Positions 1 through 10,800 of a DNA stretch of 64,000 nucleotides are shown in pieces (the stretch's first letter is position 1; each line of letters starts with the position of its first letter). A program made the translations under genes and the position numbers. The notes below the pieces were generated by a model. That model was given only the letters and a program-made list of their open reading frames with translations, searched no databases and was not told where the DNA came from. The DNA comes from Ustilago trichophora (taxonomy: Eukaryota; Basidiomycota; Ustilaginomycetes; Ustilaginales; Ustilaginaceae): the NCBI GenBank assembly GCA_900323505.1, contig OOIN01000012.1, positions 310,001 through 374,000 on the forward strand, read 5' to 3'.

Positions 1-2
1 TG

Positions 3-1319
3 TCAAACCCTCACGCCGTTCGTCCGTCCGTTAAAGACTACCGTCTACACTCCAACGAGATCAAGTCCACCTTCCCATCCTCTTCTTCCACCTTCTCGGG
101 AAGCAAACCGAATAACCAGCCCGTACCCGCTCACAGTCACGCCACTTACTCGGAACCCACACACGATCCCATCTCTGCCACCCAAGGGCATTTTGGAAAG
201 AGTCTACGCGATGCTCAGAGGGTGCTGAAGAGGTTAGAAGTCGGAAACATCTCTGATGCCATGATCGCCGAGAACAAAGCGGGAGAGTTGGAGAGGTTCA
301 TTTGGCTTGTCGAGCGCGAGATTCGATTGTGGTCAACCGATGACGTACACGTATTCCCTCCCACCTCTGGCGGCGATAGAAAGCTAGGCCGAGTACTTCT
401 AGACTCTGAATTCAACTTCACCGCTTCCCCAATGAACCCTTCAACATCCCAGGCCGATCTGCCCACAGTAGTTCTCGACACGGTGAAACCAGGACAAGAA
501 GGAGGCCAATTGGTAGAATTCCAACGAACCCCCAATGCCCTTGTCTGGCTGATACACGATCCCTTCCTACGACTTGTCGTCCACTGTCTGGCAAGGGTGT
601 GTAAGTGTCCATCCTTTTCCAAGGACGATGTAGCCAGGCCAGGATTGCGGTTTACTTGGGTGTTGAATCGCAATCCGCTTGCGCGACGCGGGAGGAGGGG
701 AAGACGTGTCTCCGTTTCGAGCTCAGCTGCGGCAGAAACAGCTCTCAACGCGGCTGAACTGGGAAGACCGGCGGCGGTGCAAATGATAGCAGCGGGCGGA
801 ATGTTGGACACTCCGCCAACGACTGATTTCGACAGCCAGACCGAGACCGAGACGGAAAGCGAGCTCGGAGGCGACACAGATACCACCGATGGCGAAAGTC
901 TCGCTGGATCCGTCGTTGTCGTTCAATCGATCCGCGACACTGCACATCGGGATAATGGACATGATGAAGATGAGGGTGATGCGGATCCAGAGGAGAATGC
1001 AGAAGGAGACGAAGGGTTGGAAGCGGTGGATACGGACGAGGAAGAAGCGGAGATTCTGAGAAGAGTCAGACGATGGGCGATCGACAGCCATCGACAGCGA
1101 GCAGCAGAAGATGAGGATGATACATCTTCAACTTCGAGGCCGACTAGAGCGGGTAAGACAGCAACCAGATCAAGATTGAGTCAAGGGTTGAGTGCAAAGG
1201 TGCAATCGCAGGATCCGGATGCTGCGCTCACGGCTTCAATCATTGCCGAAGAAGAGGATGATGAGGAAGACGACGTCGACGAGGTTGAGGCGAGGTCCAT
1301 CACTAGCGACGTTGCTTGA
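3..1319 (+). CDS. 5'-truncated protein, R3H-associated-domain-like
   Basis: The frame is open from the first bases of the window to a TGA at 1317-1319, giving 438 residues with no start codon, so the gene begins upstream. The first 70 or so residues are serine/proline-rich. A helical block follows (LKRLEVGNISDAM, then ELERFIWLVEREIRLW), then a hydrophobic block (PNALVWLIHDPFLRLVVHCL) ending near residue 205. The rest is low complexity: a T/E/D repeat, long acidic stretches and short basic patches. The helix plus DPFLRL arrangement resembles the R3H-associated N-terminal domain of fungal R3H proteins, but I recognise it only weakly and see no R3H motif in the visible part. No intron is needed. 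It is transcribed towards the uL6m gene, with 187 bp between the two stop codons. Coding status is secure; function is tentative. Confidence 0.6.
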   Translation, partial: SNPHAVRPSVKDYRLHSNEIKSTFPSSSSTFSGSKPNNQPVPAHSHATYSEPTHDPISATQGHFGKSLRDAQRVLKRLEVGNISDAMIAENKAGELERFIWLVEREIRLWSTDDVHVFPPTSGGDRKLGRVLLDSEFNFTASPMNPSTSQADLPTVVLDTVKPGQEGGQLVEFQRTPNALVWLIHDPFLRLVVHCLARVCKCPSFSKDDVARPGLRFTWVLNRNPLARRGRRGRRVSVSSSAAAETALNAAELGRPAAVQMIAAGGMLDTPPTTDFDSQTETETESELGGDTDTTDGESLAGSVVVVQSIRDTAHRDNGHDEDEGDADPEENAEGDEGLEAVDTDEEEAEILRRVRRWAIDSHRQRAAEDEDDTSSTSRPTRAGKTATRSRLSQGLSAKVQSQDPDAALTASIIAEEEDDEEDDVDEVEARSITSDVA

Positions 1320-1506
1320 GTCTCGCCGCACCTTGGAATTGGTCCTTGAACACAACACAGACTCTACATGCTCTGCTCCCATCCTTCGCTTGCCTGACAC
1401 TGACACTGTGTTTGTGTGTGGTATGAGAGGTTGTTCATGATTTTTTCTATGTTTTGCAATGTTCTAGAGTACATTCTTTGGCGGCCTTGCTATCGAATCA
1501 ACCATT

Positions 1507-2355
1507 TTACTTCTTCTTGGCAGTCTTGAGACGAATTGTCTCATCATCAACAAAGATACCCTTTCCTTTGTACGGTTCAGGTTTCCTCCAACTCCTGATT
1601 TGACTTGCGAACAATCCCAACTGTTCCTTGTCGGCACCCTTGAGTACGATTCGATTTGGTTGGGGGATCTGTACCTGAATACCATGTGGGACGGGTAGCA
1701 GAACGGGATGCGAATAACCGAGCCTAATGTGAAGTCGCATGTTTGGACCCTGCTTCTCTGCTGCTTCCTTTGCGCGGTTTGCTCGGTCGATTTCTGCCTG
1801 CTTCGCCGCCTCGCTCAAGAAAAACGATTTGCTGCTACCCAGAGCAATGTCGAGCTTGGACCGACGCGGGAGCGGGTCAGGCTCAATGCTCGCCCTGTAA
1901 CCAACACCGACAAGCTTCAGAGAGACGGTGTGGCCCTCAGAAACACCAGTGAGGGCATTGGATAGGAGAGAACGGGTCAAGCCCCAGGTGCCGCGTTGCT
2001 TCTTTTGGGTGCTGTCCTTGATTGCTAGTGTCAGTTCCGAGGAGGTGGAGGAAGAGGGCTGGATGAGAAGGATACAGTCGTGAAGGGGGACAACGACTTC
2101 GCCCTTGGGTCCCTTGACGAGGACAGAGCGGGCATGGCGGAGAGATGGAAGTAGTGGGCGAGAGGGGTTGGGATGCGGTGGAAAAGGAAGGATTTCCAAG
2201 GTGGTCGAAGCGGGGATGTCCAATGGTGTACTTCCTACGTGAGAGTGACGCACAGTCAGAGGCAGAGATGGGGTGATGCGCAAAGTGGCACGGGATGAAG
2301 ACGACAAGAGGAGGCCCGAGACCTGTCGTGAAAGAGAGGAGGTGGAGGCGAGCAT
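1507..2355 (-). CDS. MRPL6: mitochondrial large-subunit ribosomal protein uL6m
   Basis: The 282-residue product matches the uL6 family. It has an N-terminal serine/arginine-rich mitochondrial presequence (MLASTSSLSRQVSGLLL), a first uL6 repeat containing VKGPKGEVVVPLHD, and a second repeat with the signature LKGADKEQLGLFASQIRSWR followed by KPEPYKGKGIF, the usual C-terminal rRNA-binding motif. I chose the ATG at 2353-2355. The frame stays open upstream, but only from a TTG, and this ATG gives a typical targeting peptide. uL6m sits in the mitochondrial large ribosomal subunit near the sarcin-ricin loop. A basic insertion between the repeats (SEAAKQAEIDRANRAKEAAEK) is longer than in bacterial L6, as is common in fungi. 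Single exon. Confidence 0.92.
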   Translation of the reverse strand: MLASTSSLSRQVSGLLLSSSSRATLRITPSLPLTVRHSHVGSTPLDIPASTTLEILPFPPHPNPSRPLLPSLRHARSVLVKGPKGEVVVPLHDCILLIQPSSSTSSELTLAIKDSTQKKQRGTWGLTRSLLSNALTGVSEGHTVSLKLVGVGYRASIEPDPLPRRSKLDIALGSSKSFFLSEAAKQAEIDRANRAKEAAEKQGPNMRLHIRLGYSHPVLLPVPHGIQVQIPQPNRIVLKGADKEQLGLFASQIRSWRKPEPYKGKGIFVDDETIRLKTAKKK

Positions 2356-4086
2356 TATGGATGTCGCCAAGGACAACGGCGTGTCGTGGTGGTAGAACTG
2401 CAAGTGTGACGATCGGCGGGGCGGTATGAAGAGAGTGTATGCGTGCTCTGACGCTCTCCAGATAGGAAAGTGTTGACTGCGAGATAAGATGCAGAGAAAG
2501 GAGGTGGTTGGTGGTGTTCAAAGAGTCGATATCTTATCCCTCCGCCAACATCAATTCTTCCAGTTCTTGTCCATTTTTTCCCGCATGACAAAAGACCAAC
2601 ATCGGAACCGTTAGCTATCGTCCGATCCGATTTCAACTTCCGCCCGATGTCAAGAGTCCTGAGGGCTGTTAGACTTGTATTTCCTTCATTTTTTTCAGCC
2701 AGCCAAAAATTTCGGCTCCGCTGAAAATTTCCAAAATGCAGTTTTGCCAGCCTCTCACGTGATACGAATCTTCGCCCACAGCTGGACAGATTGAGGCTGG
2801 CCCTTTCCTCGCCCTGGAGCGAGCGTGAGGCGGATTTCACTGTGCTTGACTCGGGCGTAGCCAAAGGCCAGCCAAAGCTTCGAATCTGGAGCAGTTTGAG
2901 TGCCAACAGACTGAGAGCTCAGAGGGTCAGCGAAACACACGTCGTCGCCATCTAGCTACCTTTCACCACCACCCTTTTCTTCACCCATACAAGAATTTCG
3001 TCAAGGTTGGTATCATCGTACAGCAGCAACGGAAACAGCATGCATCATCGACGACAGCAGTACTCGGCATTCCATCCGACAAATTCCAACGAGGCAATAT
3101 GATCAGCAGTTGAAGAGTACGATTGTCGATGAAGGATTGGCGGAACTTGGCATGGGATGGTTCGGACACGTATCTGGCATCGACGAAACAGCTGTCTTAG
3201 TAGGTAATGGAAATGGTACTGGATGGCCATCGTTCTGCCATTATGGAGATTTGGCGTGATCAAACAGCAAAGGCTGTCGACCTTGAACACAGCCGTGGCA
3301 GTATAGAACGCAGGTCGCATCGAAGATACGCATCACGTCCCATTCGTCAGAGGGCAAAAATGGATCTCGCATCAGCACCATTAGCATCGGACCGACCATC
3401 AGAGTGCCCCTCCAGTAGACATGCATAGTCCAATAGTGGTCGTATTCAAGTATCAACCACCTACCGACGTTCGAACCTTGATTCCGTCACCTTCGTCAAT
3501 TTCGCAAGTTGGTAACCTGGCAGATGTCATCCGATGCTGTCTACTTCTGGATGCTGCACTTGGATAGTACGCGGTTGGATCGGGTTTGATGGCAGTCGAA
3601 GGTTTGAGGGTAGCATGGACAAGCTGGTACCAAAATTGGGCGACCACGTCAGCAATTGTCTATTTCCGATGTCTTGCTGAAAGGTGCGGTGTAGATGGAG
3701 CTGGGTAGGGTAATCGGGAAGGGTAGTGGAGTCGTCGTTCTCGATAGTTTAGTGAATCCTGGACATCATGCTATCTCCGTGCTATCATCATCTCCAAGGA
3801 TGGACCATCCAGATTTATTGCCCCCGCCACGCCCAAACATCAGCTCTCTGCCCACCGCGCCTATCTACGCACCCTGCATTACCGCAGATCTCGTCCACCA
3901 ATACGTTCTTTTTGTCACACACGCTCATACGCCCACCAACGCTAATCAGCACCAACATCTCCAACTGCCGCTCTCGTTCCGGATGCATGCATGTTGCAAC
4001 ACGTTTCTGCGGCATTTCCTCGCATCATCCTCTGGACATTCCACTAACCCCTTTCTTTTTCCTCTTGCTCCTCCCAATGCAAACAG
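2356..4086. other. intergenic region and probable eL34 leader intron
   Basis: This gap lies between the divergent uL6m and eL34 genes. The eL34 start codon is preceded directly by a pyrimidine stretch and CAAACAG, a typical 3' splice site, so the eL34 leader probably contains an intron ending at 4086; its 5' end is not determined. An E-box-like TCACGTGA lies near 2757. Several short protein-like frames occur on the minus strand between about 3045 and 3650, but none joins into a convincing gene. Confidence 0.5.
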
Positions 4087-4428
4087 ATGGCTGAGCGTGT
4101 CACCCTCCGCAAGCGCAACCCTTACAACACCAAGTCGGCTCGCCGACAGATCATCAAGACCCCCGGTGGACACCTCCGCTACCTTCACGTCCAGAAGCGC
4201 GGTACCGTCCCCAAGTGCGGTGACTGCCACTCTGACCTTAGCGGTATCAAGGCTCACCGCCCTCGCGAGTACGGCACCATCAGCAAGCGCCAGAAGTCGG
4301 TCAGCCGTGCTTACGGTGGCTCGCGCTGCTCGGGCTGCGTTCGCACTCGCATCATCCGTGCATTCCTCGTCGAGGAGGCCAAGATTGTCAAGAACGTGCT
4401 CAAGGCCCAGGCCAAGGCCCAGAAGTAA
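4087..4428 (+). CDS. RPL34: 60S ribosomal protein eL34
   Basis: The 113-residue basic protein begins MAERVTLRKRNPYNT, the characteristic eL34 N-terminus, and carries KTPGG, the zinc-knuckle-type CGDC (CPKCGDC-like) and SRCSGC cysteine pairs, and VSRAYGGSRC followed by RIIRAFLVEE. These match eL34 across eukaryotes over the full usual length (about 110-120 residues). It is part of the cytosolic large ribosomal subunit. The coding region is one exon. The ATG sits immediately after a CAAACAG acceptor, so the intron is in or at the end of the leader. Codons are strongly C-ending, as expected for a highly expressed ribosomal protein gene. Confidence 0.97.
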   Translation: MAERVTLRKRNPYNTKSARRQIIKTPGGHLRYLHVQKRGTVPKCGDCHSDLSGIKAHRPREYGTISKRQKSVSRAYGGSRCSGCVRTRIIRAFLVEEAKIVKNVLKAQAKAQK

Positions 4429-4528
4429 AATTCTCTCCTTCCCCTTATCATAGCACCGTTCCTTCCATGATTCGACATTCTTAGCACCACACACATTGAC
4501 CACATCATATCGTTCCTAACGGAACACG

Positions 4529-4545
4529 CACACACACACACACAC
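4529..4545. repeat. CA dinucleotide microsatellite
   Basis: An uninterrupted CA run about 100 bp past the eL34 stop codon, in the 3' untranslated or intergenic DNA. Confidence 0.9.
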
Positions 4546-6115
4546 CCAAAAGCTATGCATTAAATGCGATTGCCTTGTACCATTTGCACCCTACTTCTCG
4601 TTGGCTTGTGACTATGTGTCAGATTCCGATCTCCTGCATGAGCGGTCGACTTGTGCTTCTGAGTCTTTTTCCGACGCATTTGGAGATGGCTTCCTTGAGA
4701 AGCTGTGAACTGGTCGTTCTGACAAGCCGTGAGAGTGTCTGTGATGAAGCGAGGCCACCGAGTGTCGTAAGTGCCCGATTCCGACCTTTTATTGCCCGAT
4801 TATTATTTTTTATTTTTTGGGTCATCATTTGACGGCACTTTCTTGTTTATAACAATGCGTTTTTTTTTAATACCAGATGTGCGGCTACTTCGACGCCTCT
4901 CCACCCTCCTTACTACACAAAGCAGCCAGATCATAAACTCATTTGATGCTAGAGCAATCCGAACCGACCTCAGACTCCAAAGTTTCTCCGCAAAACAAGA
5001 TGAACGAGTCACAAACCAGCTTGTTTTTTCAAAAAAGAGATCTTACGTTTTTACTTTCGCAAAACGTGGCGCTGCGATTCCGAAAGATGCCGTCACGAAA
5101 AATTTCCGGAATCCACAGTAGAGTTGACATGCACGCGCTACAAAACGTGATTCCAATATCGGATGCTTAAGGAGAAAGTCGGTGGGATTGAGTTCGGGTT
5201 CGGGGTTGGTTTATGCAATGTGTCGTCAATCTCTTTCGGAGACTTTTTTGTTTTTGTTTCCAGCTTGCTCTCGTGTTGCCAATCAGAAGTTTGCACTTGC
5301 AAAGTATCAACTTGCCATAGCTCGATCGGTTGAGGATGAAGGACTTCCAGCCTTGTACAAGGATGACAAAGTTGGATTGGCTTCGCAGAATTCAGCGGAA
5401 GAGAGGATTCTCTTGAAGAAGCGGATTAGCGGTCCGGAATCCAGCCTCATTAGCTTTGTAAAGCGGCAAGTTATGCTGCCTGTGCGGTGAATCGAGGAAT
5501 GACATTAAAAAAAAAGTACCCGAAGACCCATCAACCAAAAGAGCATTCCGAATCACCAACAATCGATGCACCGTCTAAGACGGCTGTCGGGCACTTTAGG
5601 ACGCCATCCTCAGACGGACATCACCCTCTTTCTACCACATATCTCCAAAGCCTTTTTCTAGTGTGGATTCGCCTGATCACAGAGCCTGATCTGGAATTGT
5701 GACGAGATCTGTCCGAATTGATTCCAAGAGCGCCATGGAGATGAAGGACAAGGAAGATTCCGTGGAGATGCGTAGAAATTGATTATGTTTATAATTTTTT
5801 TTCCTTTTTAAAAAACACGCCGCACCGGAAACAGGACTTATGCAGGGTTTGGGCTAGCATAGGGTTGTGTCCAATTGGCGCTCCGCCATTTTTGCACCCT
5901 GTGACAGGCATGGATTGATTGTCTTGGTCTGTGCAACAACGAGTGCCTGTCCGGGTGGCACCGATGGCGTGGCTCTATCTGGTCGAGGTGGAAGGAGATA
6001 TATAGCCTGACCATCCTCGCCTTGCCAAATCGACGCAAAGCCATACCAACGCACAGCACATCACCAACACAACACCCAACAACCACTTCATATACGAACC
6101 AAGCCAACCATAGTC
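4546..6115. other. intergenic region upstream of alternative oxidase
   Basis: I see no conserved gene here. Short open frames (for example 5182-5490 on the plus strand) show no recognisable domain and have AT-rich surroundings. The last 120 bp hold the alternative oxidase promoter. Confidence 0.5.
5997..6004 (+). promoter_or_regulatory. TATA-box-like element of the alternative oxidase gene
   Basis: GATATATA occurs about 115 bp upstream of the AOX start codon, followed by a C/A-rich stretch (CACAGCACATCACC, AACACAACACC) typical of a fungal transcription start and leader. Position and composition only. Confidence 0.45.
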
Positions 6116-7423
6116 ATGCTCGTATCCACCCTCGCAGCTAGCGGTCCTAGCCGCACCACCTCGTTGAAAGTCCTGTCCACCTTGAGTAGGACATATCCCC
6201 TAGCAACAGCGCAAAGCTTTGCCTCACCGCAATGGAACCTCCCCCAACGTCACAACTTCTCAACTACCCCGAGCCGCGCCCTCTCCTCAGCCTCAGCACC
6301 CGCCCGCAAACCCGTCCAAGCAAAAGACCTGCCCACGCCCGGCTTGAAACATCCCGATGGAAGCTACCTCCTCTTCCACCCCATCTATTCCGAGCACGAC
6401 TTGGACAGCGTCAAAGTCGTCCATCGCGAGTCCAAAACCTTTGGCGATAAAGTCGCCCGAGCCATGTGCACTGCTGCGCGAACCGTGTTCGACCTAGCTA
6501 CACGGTACCCCGATCATACCGGCAAGAAATTTCCCCCGCTCAAGAGCGAGGATGTTGAACGAACCGTCGGGCTGCCTTCCCATCTCGCTAAACAGGTCGA
6601 GAAGCTTCAAACCACAGCGGCTTCTACCGACGCCACCGTAAAGGAGAATGCTTCTAAGGCGGTGGTCAACAAGACGGGAGCAAGCCTCCAAGAGCTCACC
6701 GAGAATGAAGGAGCAATGACACTCTCCGAAATGCGCAAAAAAGGTCTCTGCTTCGGACCCGATGGATGGCTCAACCGAATCATCTTTCTCGAAACCATAG
6801 CCGGCGTTCCCGGAATGGTTGCCGCCACCTGCCGCCACCTCCAATCTCTTCGCCTCATGAAGCGCGACAAAGGATGGATCCATACCATGCTCGAAGATGC
6901 CGAAAACGAGCGCATGCATCTTTTGACCTTTATGGAACTCGCCAAACCCGGTTGGATCGCCCGAACCTTTGCACTGCTAGCCCAAGGAGTCTTCTACAAC
7001 TTCTTCTTCGTCTTCTACCTCGTCTCTCCCAAAGTAGCCCACCGATTCGTCGGCGTGTTGGAGGAGGAGGCTGTACTCACTTACTCGTTCATCTTGGAAG
7101 ACCTGAAGGAAGGCAGATTGCCAGAATGGGAGAACGTAGCAGCGCCGGAAATCGCAAAGCAATACTGGCAGCTCGGAGACGACGCAATGCTCGTAGACGT
7201 CATCAGAGCCGTAAGAGCCGACGAAGCTACGCATAGACACATCAATCATACCTTTGCTTCGCTCGAGGCAACCGACCCCAACCCATTTGCTCTGAGAGAA
7301 CCACCGGCAAAGATGAGGGCAGAAACCTACGGTCTGGAGAGAGACGAGGCACTGGAATGGGCAAAGGGAAAAGATTTGAAGGATGGAAGCAATGCTGCTG
7401 CCGCCGCGGAGAAGACTGCTTAG
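6116..7423 (+). CDS. AOX1: alternative oxidase, mitochondrial
   Basis: The 435-residue protein is a mitochondrial ubiquinol oxidase that passes electrons from ubiquinol to oxygen, bypassing complexes III and IV, on the matrix side of the inner membrane. The N-terminal 60 residues are rich in S, T, R and A with a plausible targeting peptide. All diiron motifs are present: LET (225-227), NERMHL (264-269), LEEEAVLTY (315-323) and RADEATHRHINH (367-378), supplying the four glutamates and two histidines. Two hydrophobic segments lie around 219-247 and 280-305. The CysI-type regulatory cysteine of plant enzymes is not evident, as expected for a fungal enzyme. Single exon; the ATG follows a C/A-rich leader. 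In smuts this enzyme gives respiratory-chain bypass under stress. Confidence 0.96.
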   Translation: MLVSTLAASGPSRTTSLKVLSTLSRTYPLATAQSFASPQWNLPQRHNFSTTPSRALSSASAPARKPVQAKDLPTPGLKHPDGSYLLFHPIYSEHDLDSVKVVHRESKTFGDKVARAMCTAARTVFDLATRYPDHTGKKFPPLKSEDVERTVGLPSHLAKQVEKLQTTAASTDATVKENASKAVVNKTGASLQELTENEGAMTLSEMRKKGLCFGPDGWLNRIIFLETIAGVPGMVAATCRHLQSLRLMKRDKGWIHTMLEDAENERMHLLTFMELAKPGWIARTFALLAQGVFYNFFFVFYLVSPKVAHRFVGVLEEEAVLTYSFILEDLKEGRLPEWENVAAPEIAKQYWQLGDDAMLVDVIRAVRADEATHRHINHTFASLEATDPNPFALREPPAKMRAETYGLERDEALEWAKGKDLKDGSNAAAAAEKTA

Positions 7424-7462
7424 CGGTGCAGTAGCAAGGATGTGTTTTTGTTTGATTGTATT

Positions 7463-7804
7463 TTATAAGCTGTTTTTGTGATACCTGCACACCACCTTTC
7501 GTTTCTTTTTCTCATGGATGCAGTTTGTGAGTGATAAAGGGAGTGCGAGTGCTGATGGCGGACCAGTGGTACGAATCGGCTGCCATTGAGCGTTGTAGAA
7601 GCCCGATGTCCGTTGGTGCAAATCGGCGGCCTGTCCGGCGTATAGGGATCTCAAATCAGAGTTAAACTTGCCAGACAGCATCAAACGACCAACTCTGTCA
7701 CTATCTCTCGACAGAGCTCCAAATGCTGGCGTCCATCCTCGAGCTAAATCGTGGTGAGGAATGTAATGGTGCGAAGGATGAGATTCTGACAGGTGTCTCT
7801 GCAT
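7463..7804 (-). CDS. small hypothetical protein
   Basis: A 113-residue frame opens with an ATG (MQRHLSESHPSHHYIPHHDL) and is convergent with AOX, with 39 bp between the stop codons. Its central part (GWTPAFGALSRDSDRVGRLM, then LRSLYAGQAADLH) has a balanced, protein-like composition with no low complexity, and the C-terminus is basic (HEKKKRK). There is no signal peptide or membrane segment. I do not recognise the family. It could be a real short gene, the last exon of a longer one, or chance; it would have to share a 3' region with AOX. Confidence 0.3.
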   Translation of the reverse strand: MQRHLSESHPSHHYIPHHDLARGWTPAFGALSRDSDRVGRLMLSGKFNSDLRSLYAGQAADLHQRTSGFYNAQWQPIRTTGPPSALALPLSLTNCIHEKKKRKVVCRYHKNSL

Positions 7805-10800
7805 GCAGTCGACTTGTCAAAGTCTCAAATCGGAAACGGTGCCCGTCGGAAAAGCGTGACGACCGTATGCAGCCCGTCAAATGACGGATCAGGGGTATGA
7901 CATGCCACCGTCAGACTCCATTTGCATGCATGTCGCTCGAAGAGAAGTTGAGTGGGGTGCAATTTGACTTTAAACCCGTCACAATCACCACTTTAAAGTT
8001 GAGTGGAATCCACCTCCCCTTCCGCCTCCATCTAACTCTGCGGCAAGCGGGACCCTGGGTAAGCAGCAGCCGACAGCCAACACACAGTCCTGAGGACGAT
8101 ATCTATCCTGACAATAGCGACAGCACAGATGCTCTGACCCTGCTTTTCGATACTATCCCTCTTTAACCGAAAATAAGAGGGTTTGACGCAAGCTCGTTGC
8201 GCTTGCGACTTGAGTATGATGATGAACTTGTCTTTCGTGTATGGCGTTGCGGATCCAAGGTTATGCTCCGGCCAGGACGAGATGTTGGAAGAACGTCCCG
8301 CAATCGTTGGCGAGCACCGTAACGGGGGCATCAAGGTGAGAACATGATCAGCCCTGGGACATCCTAACAAGGTTAAACGACCATCACCATAGCCGTGCCG
8401 CAATGGCGTCACTGGGACCCTTAAACTCGAACTTCACTTCGCTTGTCAAATGACGCCTCCCCTCGCAATGTCTTCAAGATGGCTAATAACGACAGATGTG
8501 GCCCTCCCCGCACCTTTTTCTCGCTCATACGTCCTGGATCTAAGAATCGAGTAAGTTAGCTCCATTCTATGATGATAGCGATTAGAAACAAGCTCACTTA
8601 CATCTACAATTGTGTCGTTCTACTGATCTCGAACGTCCAGATATGCACAGGAAGGCCTTGAGATGCTATTCTTTTAGCGATTTGTTGACCCAAAATTGCA
8701 CCACGACAGCTTAAGATCAACCAGCACTTCTCCCCTTACACCATGGCAGGTATGCATGAGACTCCTGCTGCTCCATCAAGTCACAGAGGGAAGAGAATGA
8801 ATCGAAATTTCCTTCTCGATGGCTGGCGCTGGATGGATGCGATGCATAACCTTGCTCGTACGATTGAGTGAAGCTCTAGAAGGAGCTTGTCTGCGCTGGT
8901 AAAAGTCTGTTGTTTGCATCGCCTAAAGCAAACTGCTATGCGATGCTCAAATCCGGCTGCTCGCTTAGAAAGAACTGCGCTATCTTTGTTTAGGAGAGCG
9001 AGTCTCTCTCGATAGCAGGCAAGGAGCTATGCGAGTGCAGGCTGGCTTGTGGGCACCCTCTTCGACGATTGCCTTCCGGCTACCTTTCACCGAGCCATTG
9101 GAATCGGGCTATCGAAAAAGGACTTGGAGAATGCAAAAGCAGTCACACTGTCAACCTCGCTGCTGTACGAGTCATATACCACGCTGGCTGCATGCAGCGA
9201 CCCCCTAAAAGCAAGCTAGCCCTGGGAAGAGAGTCGACACCTCATCCCTCTTTTCAACATTTCGCTCGCATCTCTTTTCTTTTACTAGCGACTTCCCAGC
9301 TCGAGCCTGATACACTCGCCTTCAACACTCACCCTGAAGCATTTCCAATAAAAGACCCTCTCTTGGCCGACAGCCCCTAAAATTTTTACGCCACTTCTCG
9401 AACGAAGCCAAGGTTGGAAAGTCAGCTGAGCGTTGCGTTTTAAAATTCGGCTGCGTGCAGCTCGAGCTGCATTGAGCGCCTCATCGAAGGGCGATTTGTG
9501 GATCAGGCTGAAAAGCCGCGGCGTGCCAGGCTGGCAAAGTGGTTTCAAGGTCCGACCGCCATCCGCCACACAGGCTCCAGGCCAATACAGATAGCTAGCG
9601 CTGGTCGATCCTGAAGAAGAAGGAGAAGAAGAAACGGAGGTGCTCTGCATCCCCTCGAAAGCAGTCGCCGACGTCCCGCCTATCACCGAGGCTTGGATTC
9701 TTTGCTAACGGAAACAACACTGGTACCTGAAGCTGGTCCGTAATCGAACGAAAGCTGCACAGGGGCAAAGTGCTCCCAAGGAATCTGGTGGCGCCACCAC
9801 ACCTTCTGGTAGTCATTAGGAAGCTTGTACGTAAGTGGCAACCTTGATCAAGAAGGACTGAAGAGGAAGAAAGACTGACAAAGTTGAAGCTCGTGCTTGT
9901 GCGTTTCTGAACTCTATCAGCTGTGTTGCTCGTGCCTCGACCAGCTCGGTTCCGTTGTCTAGCGACACCATTGCAACCGGAGATAAGGCGAGGCTTCCGT
10001 CTCGCTTGCACCTCTCAACGTTTCTAGGCATTTTGGGGCGAGAGGACGAATAGCAAGAGATTCATTCGGGTGTCCTTGAAGAGCGAATGAGGTGGTGGTA
10101 ATCGGCAACAACGTCGAAGCAGGAAGAAGAAAAAGAAGTAAACTTGGACTCCTGCAGCTTCACGCAGGTTTAAGTCTCTGTGCATCCGTCCTTCGCCGTT
10201 CGTCCGTCCGTCCTTCCTTGCACTGCACCCTGTTCGCCGGCCGAGACCGCTGAAGGAAGCCACACTGCGTGCAAACCTTGGCGAGCACCGGCGAAGCTGA
10301 CGTCGTTGGCCTTGATCGCATTTTGGAGTGCATCATCCGCTGCAAGGTCTTCACCCTCTTTCTCCGCACTCGAGATCCAGACTTCTCCGGAATCGAACGC
10401 TTCGGAAATCTTGCAAACCTTGTTAAGGCTGAACTGTGCAATCGTGGAGAGTCCTGGACCCTCCTCGAGATTGATCGCTTGACTTGTTGTCCGTCAAGCT
10501 GGTGTCAAGAAGCCACCCGGCTGCACCTCGCAAAGCTAAAGTTTCTTCATCCTCGCCGTCGAGCAATTGGAAAAGGCTTCGTCGTTGTTGGTGACAATCC
10601 TTGACAGTGACAGCAAGAAGTCAGGTCAGCTAACCAGCCAGCCAAGTACGTACTTGGTCCTTCACCCAGTCCTGTCTTGGCTTCACAGTTCTGTATCGTA
10701 TCCATCAATCCGTAAACCATTGCTCGGCTACGGCAATCGCCACGGCTACTGGTTGTCGTTCAGAGAGCGGTGAGGACCAACAACAAGAGACGGGACAGCT

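Noticed and set aside
3470..3480. GTTCGAACC resembling a tRNA B box
   Set aside because: No A box or acceptor-stem pairing at the right distance; no tRNA gene could be folded here or elsewhere in the window.
3045..3650. Protein-like minus-strand frames upstream of eL34
   Set aside because: Frames such as DHYWTMHVYWRGTLM do not join through consistent splice sites; probably leader or decayed sequence.
10194..10211. 18-bp CGCCGTTCGTCCGTCCGT also present near position 14
   Set aside because: A simple GTCC-type run; two copies 10 kb apart without longer flanking similarity is not evidence of a repeat family.
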